Assembly (NCBI RefSeq): GCF_001983105.1
Contig: NZ_MOMC01000025.1
Coordinates: 33,736 to 40,656 of the forward strand
Direction of reading: 5' to 3'
DNA length: 6,921 nucleotides
Origin: Pseudofrankia asymbiotica
Lineage (GTDB): Bacteria; Actinomycetota; Actinomycetes; Frankiales; Frankiaceae
How positions within the stretch are numbered: position 1 is the first letter of the stretch; each line of letters starts with the position of its first letter. The notes beneath the pieces are model-generated. The model saw nothing but the letters and a program-made list of their open reading frames with translations, was not told the origin of the DNA and searched no databases. The translations under genes and the position numbers were made by a program. Below, piece after piece: positions 1-5,876 of this stretch.

Positions 1-477
1 CCCCAGATCACTGAAATCCCAGGACGCGTTCTTCCGACGGCTCCGGGGTGATCTTCACGACGCGCTAGCCACCGGGCTTCCACCATCCCCGGCTCGCTCA
101 GGCCGCGCCCGCCGCTACTCGTCCCCATCGACGCCTTGCCGCTGGCTTGCTGCGCCCAGCGTAGCTGAATCATCGACGAGCTGGCACAGGGGTTTCCCAT
201 GCAAGATCACGTCGGGTGGCGACCGAGTCGGCTACCAGAGGCGACCGACGCGACAAGGCGTGACGAGATGAACAGCGACGAATCGGCGAACAGCCGGCGC
301 CGCGCACCTGTGGGCCCAGAATCGCCGGACGCTCGCCTGGCGTAGCGGAACCACGGAGCGGCGGCGCGCACCCGTGTCCGGCCGGAACCAACCGGTGCCG
401 CGGCGAAACCGAGCACACGGATGGCGCGGAACCGCCTCCCGGGGTTTCGGCGACGGTCACGTCGACGTTCCCCCGGC

Positions 478-508
478 TCGACGCCCGTGCGGTCATACTC
501 GATATCAG
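478..508 (+). promoter_or_regulatory. Weak promoter candidate for the methyltransferase gene
   Basis: TCGACG at 478-483 matches four of six bases of TTGACA. TATCAG at 503-508 matches four of six of TATAAT. The spacer is 19 bp, longer than ideal. The local drop in G+C (495-515) is the main reason to notice it. Transcription from here would start near 515 and place the hairpin at 525-540 in the leader. The match is poor and could be chance. Confidence 0.22.
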
Positions 509-524
509 GTAAAAGTCGGCCCTT

Positions 525-540
525 TCCGGGGCAGCCCGGA
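525..540 (+). other. Leader hairpin before the ribosome-binding site
   Basis: TCCGGG (525-530) and CCCGGA (535-540) are perfect reverse complements around the 4-base loop GCAG. The hairpin ends 8 bases before the GAGGA ribosome-binding site, so in the mRNA it would stand beside the initiation region without covering it. A 6-bp G+C-rich stem is common by chance in such DNA. Confidence 0.35.
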
Positions 541-548
541 TGGACGCT

Positions 549-553
549 GAGGA
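549..553 (+). promoter_or_regulatory. Ribosome-binding site that sets the methyltransferase start
   Basis: GAGGA lies 9 bases before ATG 563-565 but only 3 bases before the in-frame GTG at 557-559. The spacing favours ATG as the start. Confidence 0.6.
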
Positions 554-562
554 CGGGTGAGC

Positions 563-1750
563 ATGAGCGCGTCGACCTGGGAGCGGTTCGCGGAGAAGCT
601 GCGGCAGGCGAGCCGGAAGAAGTCGGTGCGAACGCCGTTCGGAGTCCGGATGTCCGACGGCGAATCGTTCCTGGTCGGTGACGGCGAGCCACGGTTCTGG
701 CTCCAGAGCCGGGGCAGCGCCGGGGATCGGGCGCTGTCATCGATGGACCTGTTCCAGGTGGGTGACGCGTTCATTGCCGGCGCGTTCGACATTGACGGCG
801 ACGTGGTCGAGGCCTTTGCCGCCCGCAGGGTCTTCTCCGACTTCCACCCGATCGTCTGGATCAGGCGGTTCGCGCCGCTCGCGCTCGGCGCGCGCGGCCA
901 GCGCAAGAAGGACGACGAGGCGATCGCCGCGCACTACGACGAGGACGCCGACTTCTTCCGCACCTTCCTCGACGACGAGTTCCGCTGCTACACCCACGGG
1001 GTCTTCACCGCGGACACGGAGCCGCTCGAGGCCGCGATGGCGAACAAGATGCGCTACGCCTATGACGCGCTGGAGCTCACGCCGGGGGCGCGGGTGATCG
1101 AGGTCGGCGGCGGCTGGGGGGCGTTCCTGCAGTTCGGCTCGGAGCAGGGCGCGCGGGTCACCTCCCTCACGCTGTCGCGGGCGTCCGAGGCCTTCATGAA
1201 CGACCTCGCCAAGGAACGCGGCTACGACGAGGCCAGGGTCGTGCGCCAGCACCTGTTCGCCTACGAGGGCGAGGGTGAGACCTACGACGCGCTGGTGAAC
1301 ATGGGGGTCACCGAGCACCTGCCCGACTACGAGACCACGCTGCGCAGGTACGCCGCGCTGGTCCGCCCCGGCGGGCGGGTCTACCTGGACGCGGTCGCGA
1401 TGCGCCGCAAGCACCATCTGTCGAGCTTCATGAGCCGCCACATCTACCCGGGCCGGTCGACCCCGCTGGTGCTGCACGACTACCTGGCCTGCGTGGCGAG
1501 GTCAGGGCAGTTCCGGGTGCGGACCGTGATCGAGGACACCCACAACTACATGCTGACCTGCCGGGCCTGGGCGCTGAGGCTCGACGCCGCGCGCGAGCAG
1601 GTCGCCGATCGCTGGGGCCAGGAGACGTACCTGAAGTTCCGCGCGTTCCTCTGGGGCTCGACGGCCGGTTTCGTCACCGGCCAGCTCGAGGCCTACCGCG
1701 TCGTCCTGGAACGCCTGGGCACCCCCGACCCCGCCCCGCTACCCACCTGA
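563..1750 (+). CDS. Cyclopropane-fatty-acid-synthase-like SAM-dependent methyltransferase
   Basis: This 395-residue protein has the two-part layout and length of bacterial cyclopropane fatty acid synthases (E. coli Cfa is about 380). An N-terminal domain (about 1-115) carries a GDAFIAG...DIDGD stretch near 67-80 typical of the family. The C-terminal methyltransferase begins with the family HYD motif (124-126) and DADFFRTFLDDEF (128-140). The SAM-binding loop is EVGGGWG (180-186), followed by TSLTLSRAS (200-208), VTEH (249-252), VRPGG (267-271) and a Y-x-x-T-x-x-x-W motif (Y329-W336). Family members transfer a methyl or methylene group from SAM to the double bond of phospholipid acyl chains at the membrane. 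Compared from memory with mycobacterial CmaA1, two carbonate-binding residues differ: C35 aligns with H145 and H167 with D276. E140 (here E251) and Y232 (here Y329) are kept. The exact reaction is therefore uncertain. The gene stands alone; no adjacent oxidoreductase of the 10-methyl-stearate pathway is visible. Confidence 0.88.
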   Translation: MSASTWERFAEKLRQASRKKSVRTPFGVRMSDGESFLVGDGEPRFWLQSRGSAGDRALSSMDLFQVGDAFIAGAFDIDGDVVEAFAARRVFSDFHPIVWIRRFAPLALGARGQRKKDDEAIAAHYDEDADFFRTFLDDEFRCYTHGVFTADTEPLEAAMANKMRYAYDALELTPGARVIEVGGGWGAFLQFGSEQGARVTSLTLSRASEAFMNDLAKERGYDEARVVRQHLFAYEGEGETYDALVNMGVTEHLPDYETTLRRYAALVRPGGRVYLDAVAMRRKHHLSSFMSRHIYPGRSTPLVLHDYLACVARSGQFRVRTVIEDTHNYMLTCRAWALRLDAAREQVADRWGQETYLKFRAFLWGSTAGFVTGQLEAYRVVLERLGTPDPAPLPT

Positions 1751-1758
1751 CCACCCGT

Positions 1759-1779
1759 CCAGCCGAAACTCCCGACTGG
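1759..1779 (+). terminator. Weak hairpin after the methyltransferase stop
   Basis: CCAG (1759-1762) pairs with CTGG (1776-1779). After one C-A mismatch, CG (1764-1765) pairs with CG (1773-1774), leaving a 7-base loop. It begins 9 bases after the stop codon and has no T-run. Position is the main argument for a terminator. Confidence 0.22.
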
Positions 1780-1986
1780 ACAATCTGGCCTGCCAACCAC
1801 GCCGCGCCCCCACCACCCCGGCCAGTGACGGCGCCCCAGCGCAGTGCCAACACAGCCACGTCGTCAGCCCTGGTTCAGCCCCACCATCTCCATATGCCAG
1901 GGTCCGGAACCACGCGGGGAGGGCGCCCAGCGCCCGACCGGCCGCGCCCGGCGGCGGGCGCGAAGCGTCCGGCACCGGGACAGCCG

Positions 1987-2002
1987 TACAGTTGACGACG
2001 TG
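1987..2002 (+). promoter_or_regulatory. Leaderless promoter and start of lspA
   Basis: TACAGT at 1987-1992 fits the actinobacterial -10 pattern TANNNT. Exactly 7 bases separate it from GTG 2000-2002, so transcription would begin at or next to the start codon. There is no ribosome-binding site before this GTG, and codon bias changes here: upstream codons in the same frame often end in A or T, while downstream ones end almost always in G or C. No good -35 box is visible near 1963-1969. Leaderless GTG/ATG genes are frequent in actinobacteria. Confidence 0.55.
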
Positions 2003-2878
2003 GGAGAGGCGCCGACCAGCGAGGGTGACGTACCCGGGCCGGGGGCGCGGGGCGATGACGAGGAGACCTCCATCGCGCGCGCATACCTGGACTGGGGCAG
2101 GGGCCCCGATCTGGCGGCCGGGAAGGCCACCGGCGCGCACGCCGGTCAGTCCGCGCAGCCGCGGGCAGACGGTGCGCCCGGCGGGGTCACCCGGCCCGGC
2201 GATGACGGGGAGGATGGAGGGGGCGGAGGGTCCGCCCCACACACCGCCCCGTCCCGCCGGTCCGACGGACGGGTGGTGGGCGTGCGGCGGCCAGTCGTGG
2301 TGCTGCTCGCCACCAGCCTCGGTGTGATCCTGCTGGATGCCATCACGAAGATCATCGTGGTGGCGAAGCTGACCGGGCACGGTTCCGTCACGCTGATTCC
2401 CGGCGTGCTCGAGCTGCGGCTGACCCGCAACCCCGGCGCCGCGTTCAGCGTCGCCGGCGGCGCGACGGCCCTGTTCAGTCTCATCGCGGTGGCCGTGATC
2501 GTCGTGGTCGCGTTCACCGCGCGCAAGCTCGGCTCCCGCGGCTGGGCCGTGGTGCTCGGCGCGATCGTCGGCGGCGCGGTCGGGAACCTCATCGACCGGC
2601 TGGTGCGCGCACCCGGACCGCTGCGCGGCCACGTCGTCGACTGGATCTACCTGCACCACTGGCCGATCTTCAACGTCGCCGACTCGTCGATCGTCGTCGG
2701 CGCCGTCCTCGCCGTCACGCTCTCCGCGCTCGGCATCGGCCTCGACGGCTCCCGCCTGGCCCGGCGGGACCCTGCCGGGCGGGCCGAGGCAGTCGAGCCG
2801 GCCGGGACGGCCGGGACGGGTGACGCGTCGGGTGCGCCCGACCGGGACAGGCCGTCCGAGCCGGCGGGACGGGAGTGA
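2000..2878 (+). CDS. lspA: Lipoprotein signal peptidase (signal peptidase II)
   Basis: This inner-membrane aspartyl protease cuts the signal peptide from prolipoproteins after the cysteine has been lipidated. From GTG 2000 it has 292 residues, well above the usual 150-200, because of a hydrophilic Gly/Asp/Pro-rich N-terminal stretch (about 1-95) and a Gly/Ala/Arg-rich tail (about 249-292). The core has four membrane segments, near 98-122, 155-176, 181-201 and 229-248. Family motifs are all present: D113 in LLDAITK, N144 in [14 protein letters not shown] (195-200), HVVDW with catalytic D214, and FNVADS with N225 and catalytic D228. The same frame is open back to GTG 1844, but that section lacks coding bias, and the TACAGT-7-GTG arrangement supports 2000. 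Internal GTG codons at 2273, 2276 and 2282 would give a family-sized protein but lack well-placed ribosome-binding sites. The stop overlaps the next gene by 4 bases, implying coupled translation. Confidence 0.93.
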   Translation: MGEAPTSEGDVPGPGARGDDEETSIARAYLDWGRGPDLAAGKATGAHAGQSAQPRADGAPGGVTRPGDDGEDGGGGGSAPHTAPSRRSDGRVVGVRRPVVVLLATSLGVILLDAITKIIVVAKLTGHGSVTLIPGVLELRLTRNPGAAFSVAGGATALFSLIAVAVIVVVAFTARKLGSRGWAVVLGAIVGGAVGNLIDRLVRAPGPLRGHVVDWIYLHHWPIFNVADSSIVVGAVLAVTLSALGIGLDGSRLARRDPAGRAEAVEPAGTAGTGDASGAPDRDRPSEPAGRE

Positions 2879-3822
2879 CAGCGGTGCGGGCCGGCGAGCG
2901 GCGGTCCCTGCCGGTTCCGGACGGGCTCGACGGCCTGCGTCTGGACGCCGCGCTCGCGCGGATGTTCGGCCTCTCGCGGACGGTGGCCGCGGCGATGGTC
3001 GACGACGGACAGGTCAGCGTCGACGGCCAGGTGCCCGGCCGGTCTGACCGGGTCCGCGGTGGCGCCTGGCTGGACGTCGAGCTGCCGCCCCCGCCGGGCC
3101 CGGCCGTCGAGGCGGCGCCGACACCGGTCGAGGGCCTGACCATCCTGCACGACGACGACGACATCATCGTGGTCGACAAACCGGTCGGAGTCGCCGCGCA
3201 CCCGGCGCCCGGGTACGTCGGCCCGACCGTGATCGGCGCGCTGGCCGCCGCGGGCTACCGGGTCTCCACGTCCGGCCCGGCCGAGCGTCAGGGGGTCGTG
3301 CACCGCCTCGACGTCGGCACGACCGGGGTCATGGCCGTCGCGAAGAGCGAGCACGCCTACACGGCGCTCAAGCGGGCCTTCCGGGAGCGGACCGTCGACA
3401 AGCGCTACCGCGCGGTGGCGCAGGGACACCCTGACCCGCTGCGCGGCACTATCGACGCCCCGATCGACCGCCACCCTCGCAAACCAGGGCTGTTCGCCGT
3501 CGTCGCGGGCGGCAAGCCCAGCATCACCCACTACGACACCGATGAGGCGTTCCGGGCCGCGTCGCTGTTGATCGTTCGGCTGGAGACCGGGCGGACGCAC
3601 CAGATCCGGGTGCATCTCGCCGCGCTGCGCCACCCCTGCGTCGGTGACCTGGCCTACGGCGCCGACCCGACGCTCGCGGAGAAGCTCGGCCTGCGCCGGC
3701 AGTGGCTGCATGCCTTCGAGCTCTCGTTCGAACACCCGGCAGACGGGCGGCGGGTGACGTTCACGAGCCCCGACCCGCCGGACCTGGCCGAGGCGCTGGA
3801 GCGGCTCCGGGCGATGTCGTGA
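2875..3822 (+). CDS. rluD: RluD-family 23S rRNA pseudouridine synthase
   Basis: This 315-residue protein has a typical RluC/RluD length and domain order. An S4-like RNA-binding domain lies at about 15-75 (LDAAL near 24-28, GQVSVDGQ at 45-52). The pseudouridine synthase domain follows from about 88, with IIVVDKP (97-103), the catalytic motif HRLDVGTTG (143-151, nucleophile D146) and [11 protein letters not shown] (235-245). Family enzymes isomerise uridines of 23S rRNA, in E. coli RluD those of helix 69; the exact sites here cannot be read from sequence. The motif has VG where many members have KD or KN, a mild variation. The GTG start at 2875 overlaps the lspA stop as GTGA, and the purine-rich GGGACGGGAG just before it may serve as ribosome-binding site. 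The lspA-rluD pairing is common in bacteria. The gene ends in another GTGA overlap with the following gene. Confidence 0.92.
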   Translation: MTAVRAGERRSLPVPDGLDGLRLDAALARMFGLSRTVAAAMVDDGQVSVDGQVPGRSDRVRGGAWLDVELPPPPGPAVEAAPTPVEGLTILHDDDDIIVVDKPVGVAAHPAPGYVGPTVIGALAAAGYRVSTSGPAERQGVVHRLDVGTTGVMAVAKSEHAYTALKRAFRERTVDKRYRAVAQGHPDPLRGTIDAPIDRHPRKPGLFAVVAGGKPSITHYDTDEAFRAASLLIVRLETGRTHQIRVHLAALRHPCVGDLAYGADPTLAEKLGLRRQWLHAFELSFEHPADGRRVTFTSPDPPDLAEALERLRAMS

Positions 3823-5192
3823 GCCCCCTTCCGCCGACGGTGCGCACCAGCGACCCCGGCGACGATCGGACCTCCCAGCAGACCTCCCAGATCACGACCT
3901 CCCAGATCGCTTACCTCCCAGATCTGCTTCGCAGCTCCGGCAGGGACCCTGTCGCCGATCCGGCAGGGACCCCGTCCGCAAGCGCCGTCGATCCGGCGGG
4001 AACCCCGGATCCGGCAGGAACCCCGGCTTCGCGATCCGGCAGGAACCCCGGCCGGGTGCGCGAAGGAAGAGCATTTTCGCGCACCCTCTGGTCGTTCAGG
4101 GCCCGTTCGGCGCGCGACGCGGCGGACACGGTCACGCGCCGGGCCACCGCGACGGTGGTGGAGGCCGCGACGGCCGGCGGCGCCGGGCTCGCGAAGGCGG
4201 CGGACCGGGCCGGGCCGGTGCTCGACCGGCTCGACGACGCGCTCGTCCCCAGGACCGGCCAGGCGCTGGAGGCGGTGGTCGGTGCCGCCGCGGCCACCAG
4301 CAGGACGGTCACGGCGGGCCTGCTGCGTCTCGTGCTGCGCGCCCGGCTGCTGCCCGGGCGGCCCGGACCGCCGCCCAGGCCCCGGCCGGCGGGCGGCGGC
4401 GCGCCCGGCCCAGACGCCAGCGCCAGCTCGTCCCCCGCCACGCGGGAATCCTCCGCTGTGGCTACGGCGGAGGAGCCCTCGGTCGGCCGGGCACTGCTGG
4501 AGCGCGGTGCGCGGATCGCCGTCCTCGGCCTCGTCGCGATGATCGTGTTAAGCGCCGCCGCGGCCCTGCTGCCCGGGATGGACGGCCAGCGCCGCGACGG
4601 GGGCGGCACCGAGCCGACAAGCCCGGCGGGCGGCGCACCGGCCGGGCCGGCCGACGCGGCCGTCGTGCCCAGCGTGACGATCGGACCGACGTCGGGCGAG
4701 TCGATGGCGGACTACGTGGGCGGCGCGGATCAGTCGCTCGCGGCGCTCGCCGAGGCCGCGCCGGAGGCGGACCTGCTGGCGGTGGTGAGTCTGGCCGGCT
4801 ACCGCACGCCTGACGGCCTGCAGGCGCTTCTCGCCACCTACCGGGTCACGCAGGTCTTCTTCACCGTGCCGGGGTCGGGCACGGTGCACCAGGCGGCGGT
4901 GCGCACCCCGGTGGACGATGTGCTGGCGGCGCTCGCCGCGCAGGCGGCCGAGTCGTCGAGGCGATCGGCGACGACCACCGACCCGGCGGCCCGGGCGCGC
5001 GCGTCGGCGCAGGCGCAGACGATGCGCGGCGGCCGGAGCTGTTCCTGCCTGTTCGCCGCCGTCGTACGGGCGTCCGCCGGCCGGCTCCTCGCGCTGCGTC
5101 AGGACCCTTCGGTCCGCGTCATCGACGCCGCCCCACCCGCCACCCTGGAGAACGCCGTCCGCTTCATCCCGGTGCCCCCCGAGTCCTGGTGA
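3819..5192 (+). CDS. Uncharacterised single-span membrane protein coupled to rluD
   Basis: I do not recognise this family. From GTG 3819, which overlaps the rluD stop as GTGA, it has 457 residues. Residues 1-80 are low-complexity (SQ-rich, then DPAGTP-type repeats) and come from repetitive DNA. Residues 85-180 are Ala/Arg-rich and probably helical. A Pro/Gly/Ser linker (180-222) leads to one hydrophobic segment at about 231-252, then a Gly/Pro/Ala-rich spacer and a more ordered domain at about 285-457 with [11 protein letters not shown] (318-328), [10 protein letters not shown] (343-352), a CSC pair (C408, C410) and RVIDAAPP (433-440). With basic residues before the hydrophobic segment, the C-terminal domain is probably outside the membrane. 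An alternative start, GTG 4056 (AGGAA 10 bases upstream), would remove the repeat-encoded part. Third-position G/C bias is strong after about 4090 and weaker between 3909 and 4080, so the body is surely coding while the N-terminus is uncertain. Confidence 0.75.
   Translation: MSPLPPTVRTSDPGDDRTSQQTSQITTSQIAYLPDLLRSSGRDPVADPAGTPSASAVDPAGTPDPAGTPASRSGRNPGRVREGRAFSRTLWSFRARSARDAADTVTRRATATVVEAATAGGAGLAKAADRAGPVLDRLDDALVPRTGQALEAVVGAAAATSRTVTAGLLRLVLRARLLPGRPGPPPRPRPAGGGAPGPDASASSSPATRESSAVATAEEPSVGRALLERGARIAVLGLVAMIVLSAAAALLPGMDGQRRDGGGTEPTSPAGGAPAGPADAAVVPSVTIGPTSGESMADYVGGADQSLAALAEAAPEADLLAVVSLAGYRTPDGLQALLATYRVTQVFFTVPGSGTVHQAAVRTPVDDVLAALAAQAAESSRRSATTTDPAARARASAQAQTMRGGRSCSCLFAAVVRASAGRLLALRQDPSVRVIDAAPPATLENAVRFIPVPPESW
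3870..3929 (+). repeat. Four tandem copies of ACCTCCCAG(ATC)
   Basis: ACCTCCCAG starts at 3870, 3882, 3897 and 3913; the last three copies continue with ATC. Copies three and four extend further as ACCTCCCAGATCGCTT and ACCTCCCAGATCTGCTT. The spacings are 12, 15 and 16 bases, so the last copy is read in another frame (TSQ, TSQ, TSQ, then LPD). The similarity is therefore kept at DNA level, not as a protein repeat. It lies near the 5' end of the gene after rluD. Confidence 0.85.
3936..4048 (+). repeat. Five interspersed copies of TCCGGCAGGRACCC
   Basis: Fourteen-base copies start at 3936, 3959, 3992, 4010 and 4035. The first two end in GGGACCC, the last two in GGAACCC, and the third reads TCCGGCGGGAACCC. 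Copies 2 to 5 are preceded by GA, giving GATCCGGC. Offsets are 23, 33, 18 and 25 bases. Copies 2-4 read DPAGTP, while copies 1 and 5 read SGRDP and SGRNP in a different frame. This again points to a DNA-level repeat family. Confidence 0.85.
4054..4086. repeat. Perfect 11-bp inverted repeat after the repeat block
   Basis: GGGTGCGCGAA (4054-4064) and TTCGCGCACCC (4076-4086) are exact reverse complements around an 11-base loop. G-T pairs could extend the stem by two more. It directly follows the direct repeats, contains the alternative start GTG 4056-4058 in its left arm, and no T-run follows the right arm on the plus strand. It could act as an mRNA structure affecting expression of the membrane-protein gene, or mark the edge of an inserted repeat element. 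Confidence 0.7.
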
Positions 5193-5198
5193 TTCCCG

Positions 5199-5239
5199 GC
5201 CACCCGTGACGAGCGCCCGCGGCCGACCTGGCGGGTGGC
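5199..5239. repeat. 8-bp inverted repeat just after the membrane-protein stop
   Basis: GCCACCCG (5199-5206) and CGGGTGGC (5232-5239) are exact reverse complements with a 25-base loop. It begins 7 bases after the stop codon of the plus-strand operon. The long loop makes it a weaker terminator candidate than the hairpin that follows at 5246-5260. Confidence 0.35.
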
Positions 5240-5245
5240 GGGCGG

Positions 5246-5260
5246 GCCGCCGGAGGCGGC
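5246..5260. terminator. Candidate two-way terminator between convergent genes
   Basis: GCCGCC (5246-5251) and GGCGGC (5255-5260) form a perfect 6-bp G+C stem with the 3-base loop GGA. It ends immediately before the stop codon (5261-5263) of the minus-strand gene and lies 53 bases after the plus-strand operon. No T-run is present on either side, as is common for actinomycete hairpin terminators. Confidence 0.42.
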
Positions 5261-5443
5261 TCAGGAGCTGACGGGACCCCGGGCCTCGGCGTGGCGGACC
5301 CGCCGGGCGGCGCCCAGCGGTAGCACGCCAGCCGCGAGGAAGATCAAGGCCAAAGAGGCATAGACGCAGGCGGTCGGGCCCACCACGCCGACGGCCAACA
5401 ACACCGCGGCGACCACCAGTGCCGCGCCGCTCAGAACGATCAC
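5261..5443 (-). CDS. Small two-helix membrane protein, function unknown
   Basis: This 60-residue protein starts at GTG (5443-5441), set by GGAGG at 5456-5452 with an 8-base spacer. The frame extends upstream to 5536, but that part reads as charged, low-complexity sequence and would place the ribosome-binding site inside the gene. The protein is almost entirely two hydrophobic helices (about 2-21 and 26-45) joined by a short turn with G, P and T, followed by a basic tail (RRVRH, about 47-51), which suggests both ends lie in the cytoplasm. I do not recognise a named family. It lies downstream of divIVA on the same strand but is separated from it by more than 400 bases and a probable terminator, so it likely has its own promoter. 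No clear promoter was found. Confidence 0.65.
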   Translation of the reverse strand: MIVLSGAALVVAAVLLAVGVVGPTACVYASLALIFLAAGVLPLGAARRVRHAEARGPVSS

Positions 5444-5451
5444 TTTGACCA

Positions 5452-5456
5452 CCTCC
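5452..5456 (-). promoter_or_regulatory. Ribosome-binding site of the small membrane protein
   Basis: On the minus strand GGAGG (5456 to 5452) precedes the GTG start at 5443 by 8 bases. The upstream in-frame GTG overlaps this motif and so cannot use it. This decides the 60-residue start. Confidence 0.65.
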
Positions 5457-5709
5457 GTCGTTTCACCACTGTCCCCGCCGGCGACGTCCCGGCAGGTGAG
5501 GCGCTGACGGAGACAGCCGGACGCGGGCGCGCTCATGCGCGCGCCCCGCGATCACCGGGAAGCGAGACGCCAGGAACCCGCCCCACGACCCCGTCCGCCC
5601 ATGGCCGCCCGTCGATGCCGGCAGGTGCGAGAACCCCGCACCGTCGACCACGCGCCGAGCGCGCCGCCGCGTGGCGACGCGACGAAACCGGCGCGGCACC
5701 TCATGGCGA

Positions 5710-5794
5710 CCGGAGGACCGCCGGCCGGCACCGCCCGCTGAGGAGCGCCGGCGCGACCACCAGTTCCTGTGCGCGCCGGAGGACCGCCGGCCGG
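5710..5794. repeat. 19-bp perfect direct repeat pair
   Basis: CCGGAGGACCGCCGGCCGG occurs at 5710-5728 and again, identical, at 5776-5794, a 66-base offset. The flanking bases differ. It lies in DNA with no apparent gene. Confidence 0.8.
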
Positions 5795-5829
5795 AAGAAG
5801 ACACGGTTCATCGTCCGCCGCCCGGCGAA

Positions 5830-5854
5830 CCCTGGCTGGGTCAGTGAGCCAGGG
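5830..5854 (-). terminator. divIVA: Probable divIVA terminator hairpin
   Basis: CCCTGGCT (5830-5837) and AGCCAGGG (5847-5854) are exact reverse complements around a 9-base loop. The hairpin lies about 20 bases past the divIVA stop on the minus strand. A second copy of the same arm, AGCCAGGG at 5863-5870, could pair instead. No long T-run follows, as is usual in G+C-rich actinomycetes. Confidence 0.5.
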
Positions 5855-5876
5855 GGTCAGTGAGCCAGGGGGTCAG
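5841..5876. repeat. 16-bp tandem duplication abutting the divIVA stop codon
   Basis: TCAGTGAGCCAGGGGG is present at 5841-5856 and 5857-5872, followed by a partial third copy, TCAG, at 5873-5876. The TCA at 5873-5875 is the divIVA stop codon read from the other strand, so each unit starts with a copy of the stop and includes one arm of the terminator hairpin. Confidence 0.9.

Larger units (their letters stand above)
1..562. other. Non-coding region upstream of the methyltransferase gene
   Basis: No convincing gene is visible on either strand. A plus-strand frame stays open from base 2 to a stop at 269-271, and a 48-codon ATG frame runs 199-345. Neither shows the strong G/C third-position bias of the real genes here, and neither resembles a family I know. 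The minus-strand frames are arginine/serine/proline-rich, as expected of chance frames in G+C-rich DNA. The only structure found is at the right end: a weak promoter-like pair, a 6-bp hairpin and the ribosome-binding site of the next gene. A decayed gene end at 2-271 cannot be excluded. Confidence 0.6.
5444..5872. other. Non-coding gap between the small membrane gene and divIVA
   Basis: I see no convincing gene on either strand. Open frames here are arginine/proline/alanine-rich with no recognisable features. A 36-codon minus-strand frame (5811-5701) lacks a ribosome-binding site. The gap contains the upstream region of the small membrane gene, a 19-bp direct repeat pair (5710 and 5776), and next to divIVA a hairpin and a 16-bp tandem duplication. 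Confidence 0.6.

Noticed and set aside
2..271. Open plus-strand frame at the left edge that might be the end of a gene
   Set aside because: An 89-codon open frame is not unusual in G+C-rich DNA, codon third positions lack the expected bias, and the C-terminal half is compositionally random.
199..345. Small 48-codon ATG frame on the plus strand with AGGGG 6 bases upstream
   Set aside because: The peptide is charged and low in structure, third-position bias is weak, and it matches nothing I know. The ribosome-binding site alone is not enough.
207..740. Long minus-strand frame opposite the start of the methyltransferase
   Set aside because: It is Arg/Ser/Pro-rich, overlaps a clear gene and has no family motif, so it is a shadow frame.
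1868..1912. Overlapping stems CCCTGG/CCAGGG and TGGTTC/GAACCA between the methyltransferase and lspA
   Set aside because: Both stems are only 6 bp with loops of more than 20 bases, and lspA seems to be leaderless, so an attenuator upstream has little support.
1844..1999. Upstream extension of the lspA frame to GTG 1844
   Set aside because: Codons here often end in A or T and the peptide is non-conserved in style. The leaderless signal and the change of codon bias place the start at 2000.
2647..3735. Long minus-strand frame across lspA and rluD
   Set aside because: It is an antisense shadow of two well-supported genes, with arginine/glycine-rich random content.
4451..4472. Short inverted repeat CTCCGC/GCGGAG inside the membrane-protein gene
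   Set aside because: It is a 6-bp match in coding sequence with strong codon bias, best explained by composition.
5701..5811. 36-codon minus-strand frame in which both 19-bp repeats are read in the same frame
   Set aside because: It has no ribosome-binding site and no hydrophobic or family signature. The shared frame follows from the 66-base offset and may be chance.
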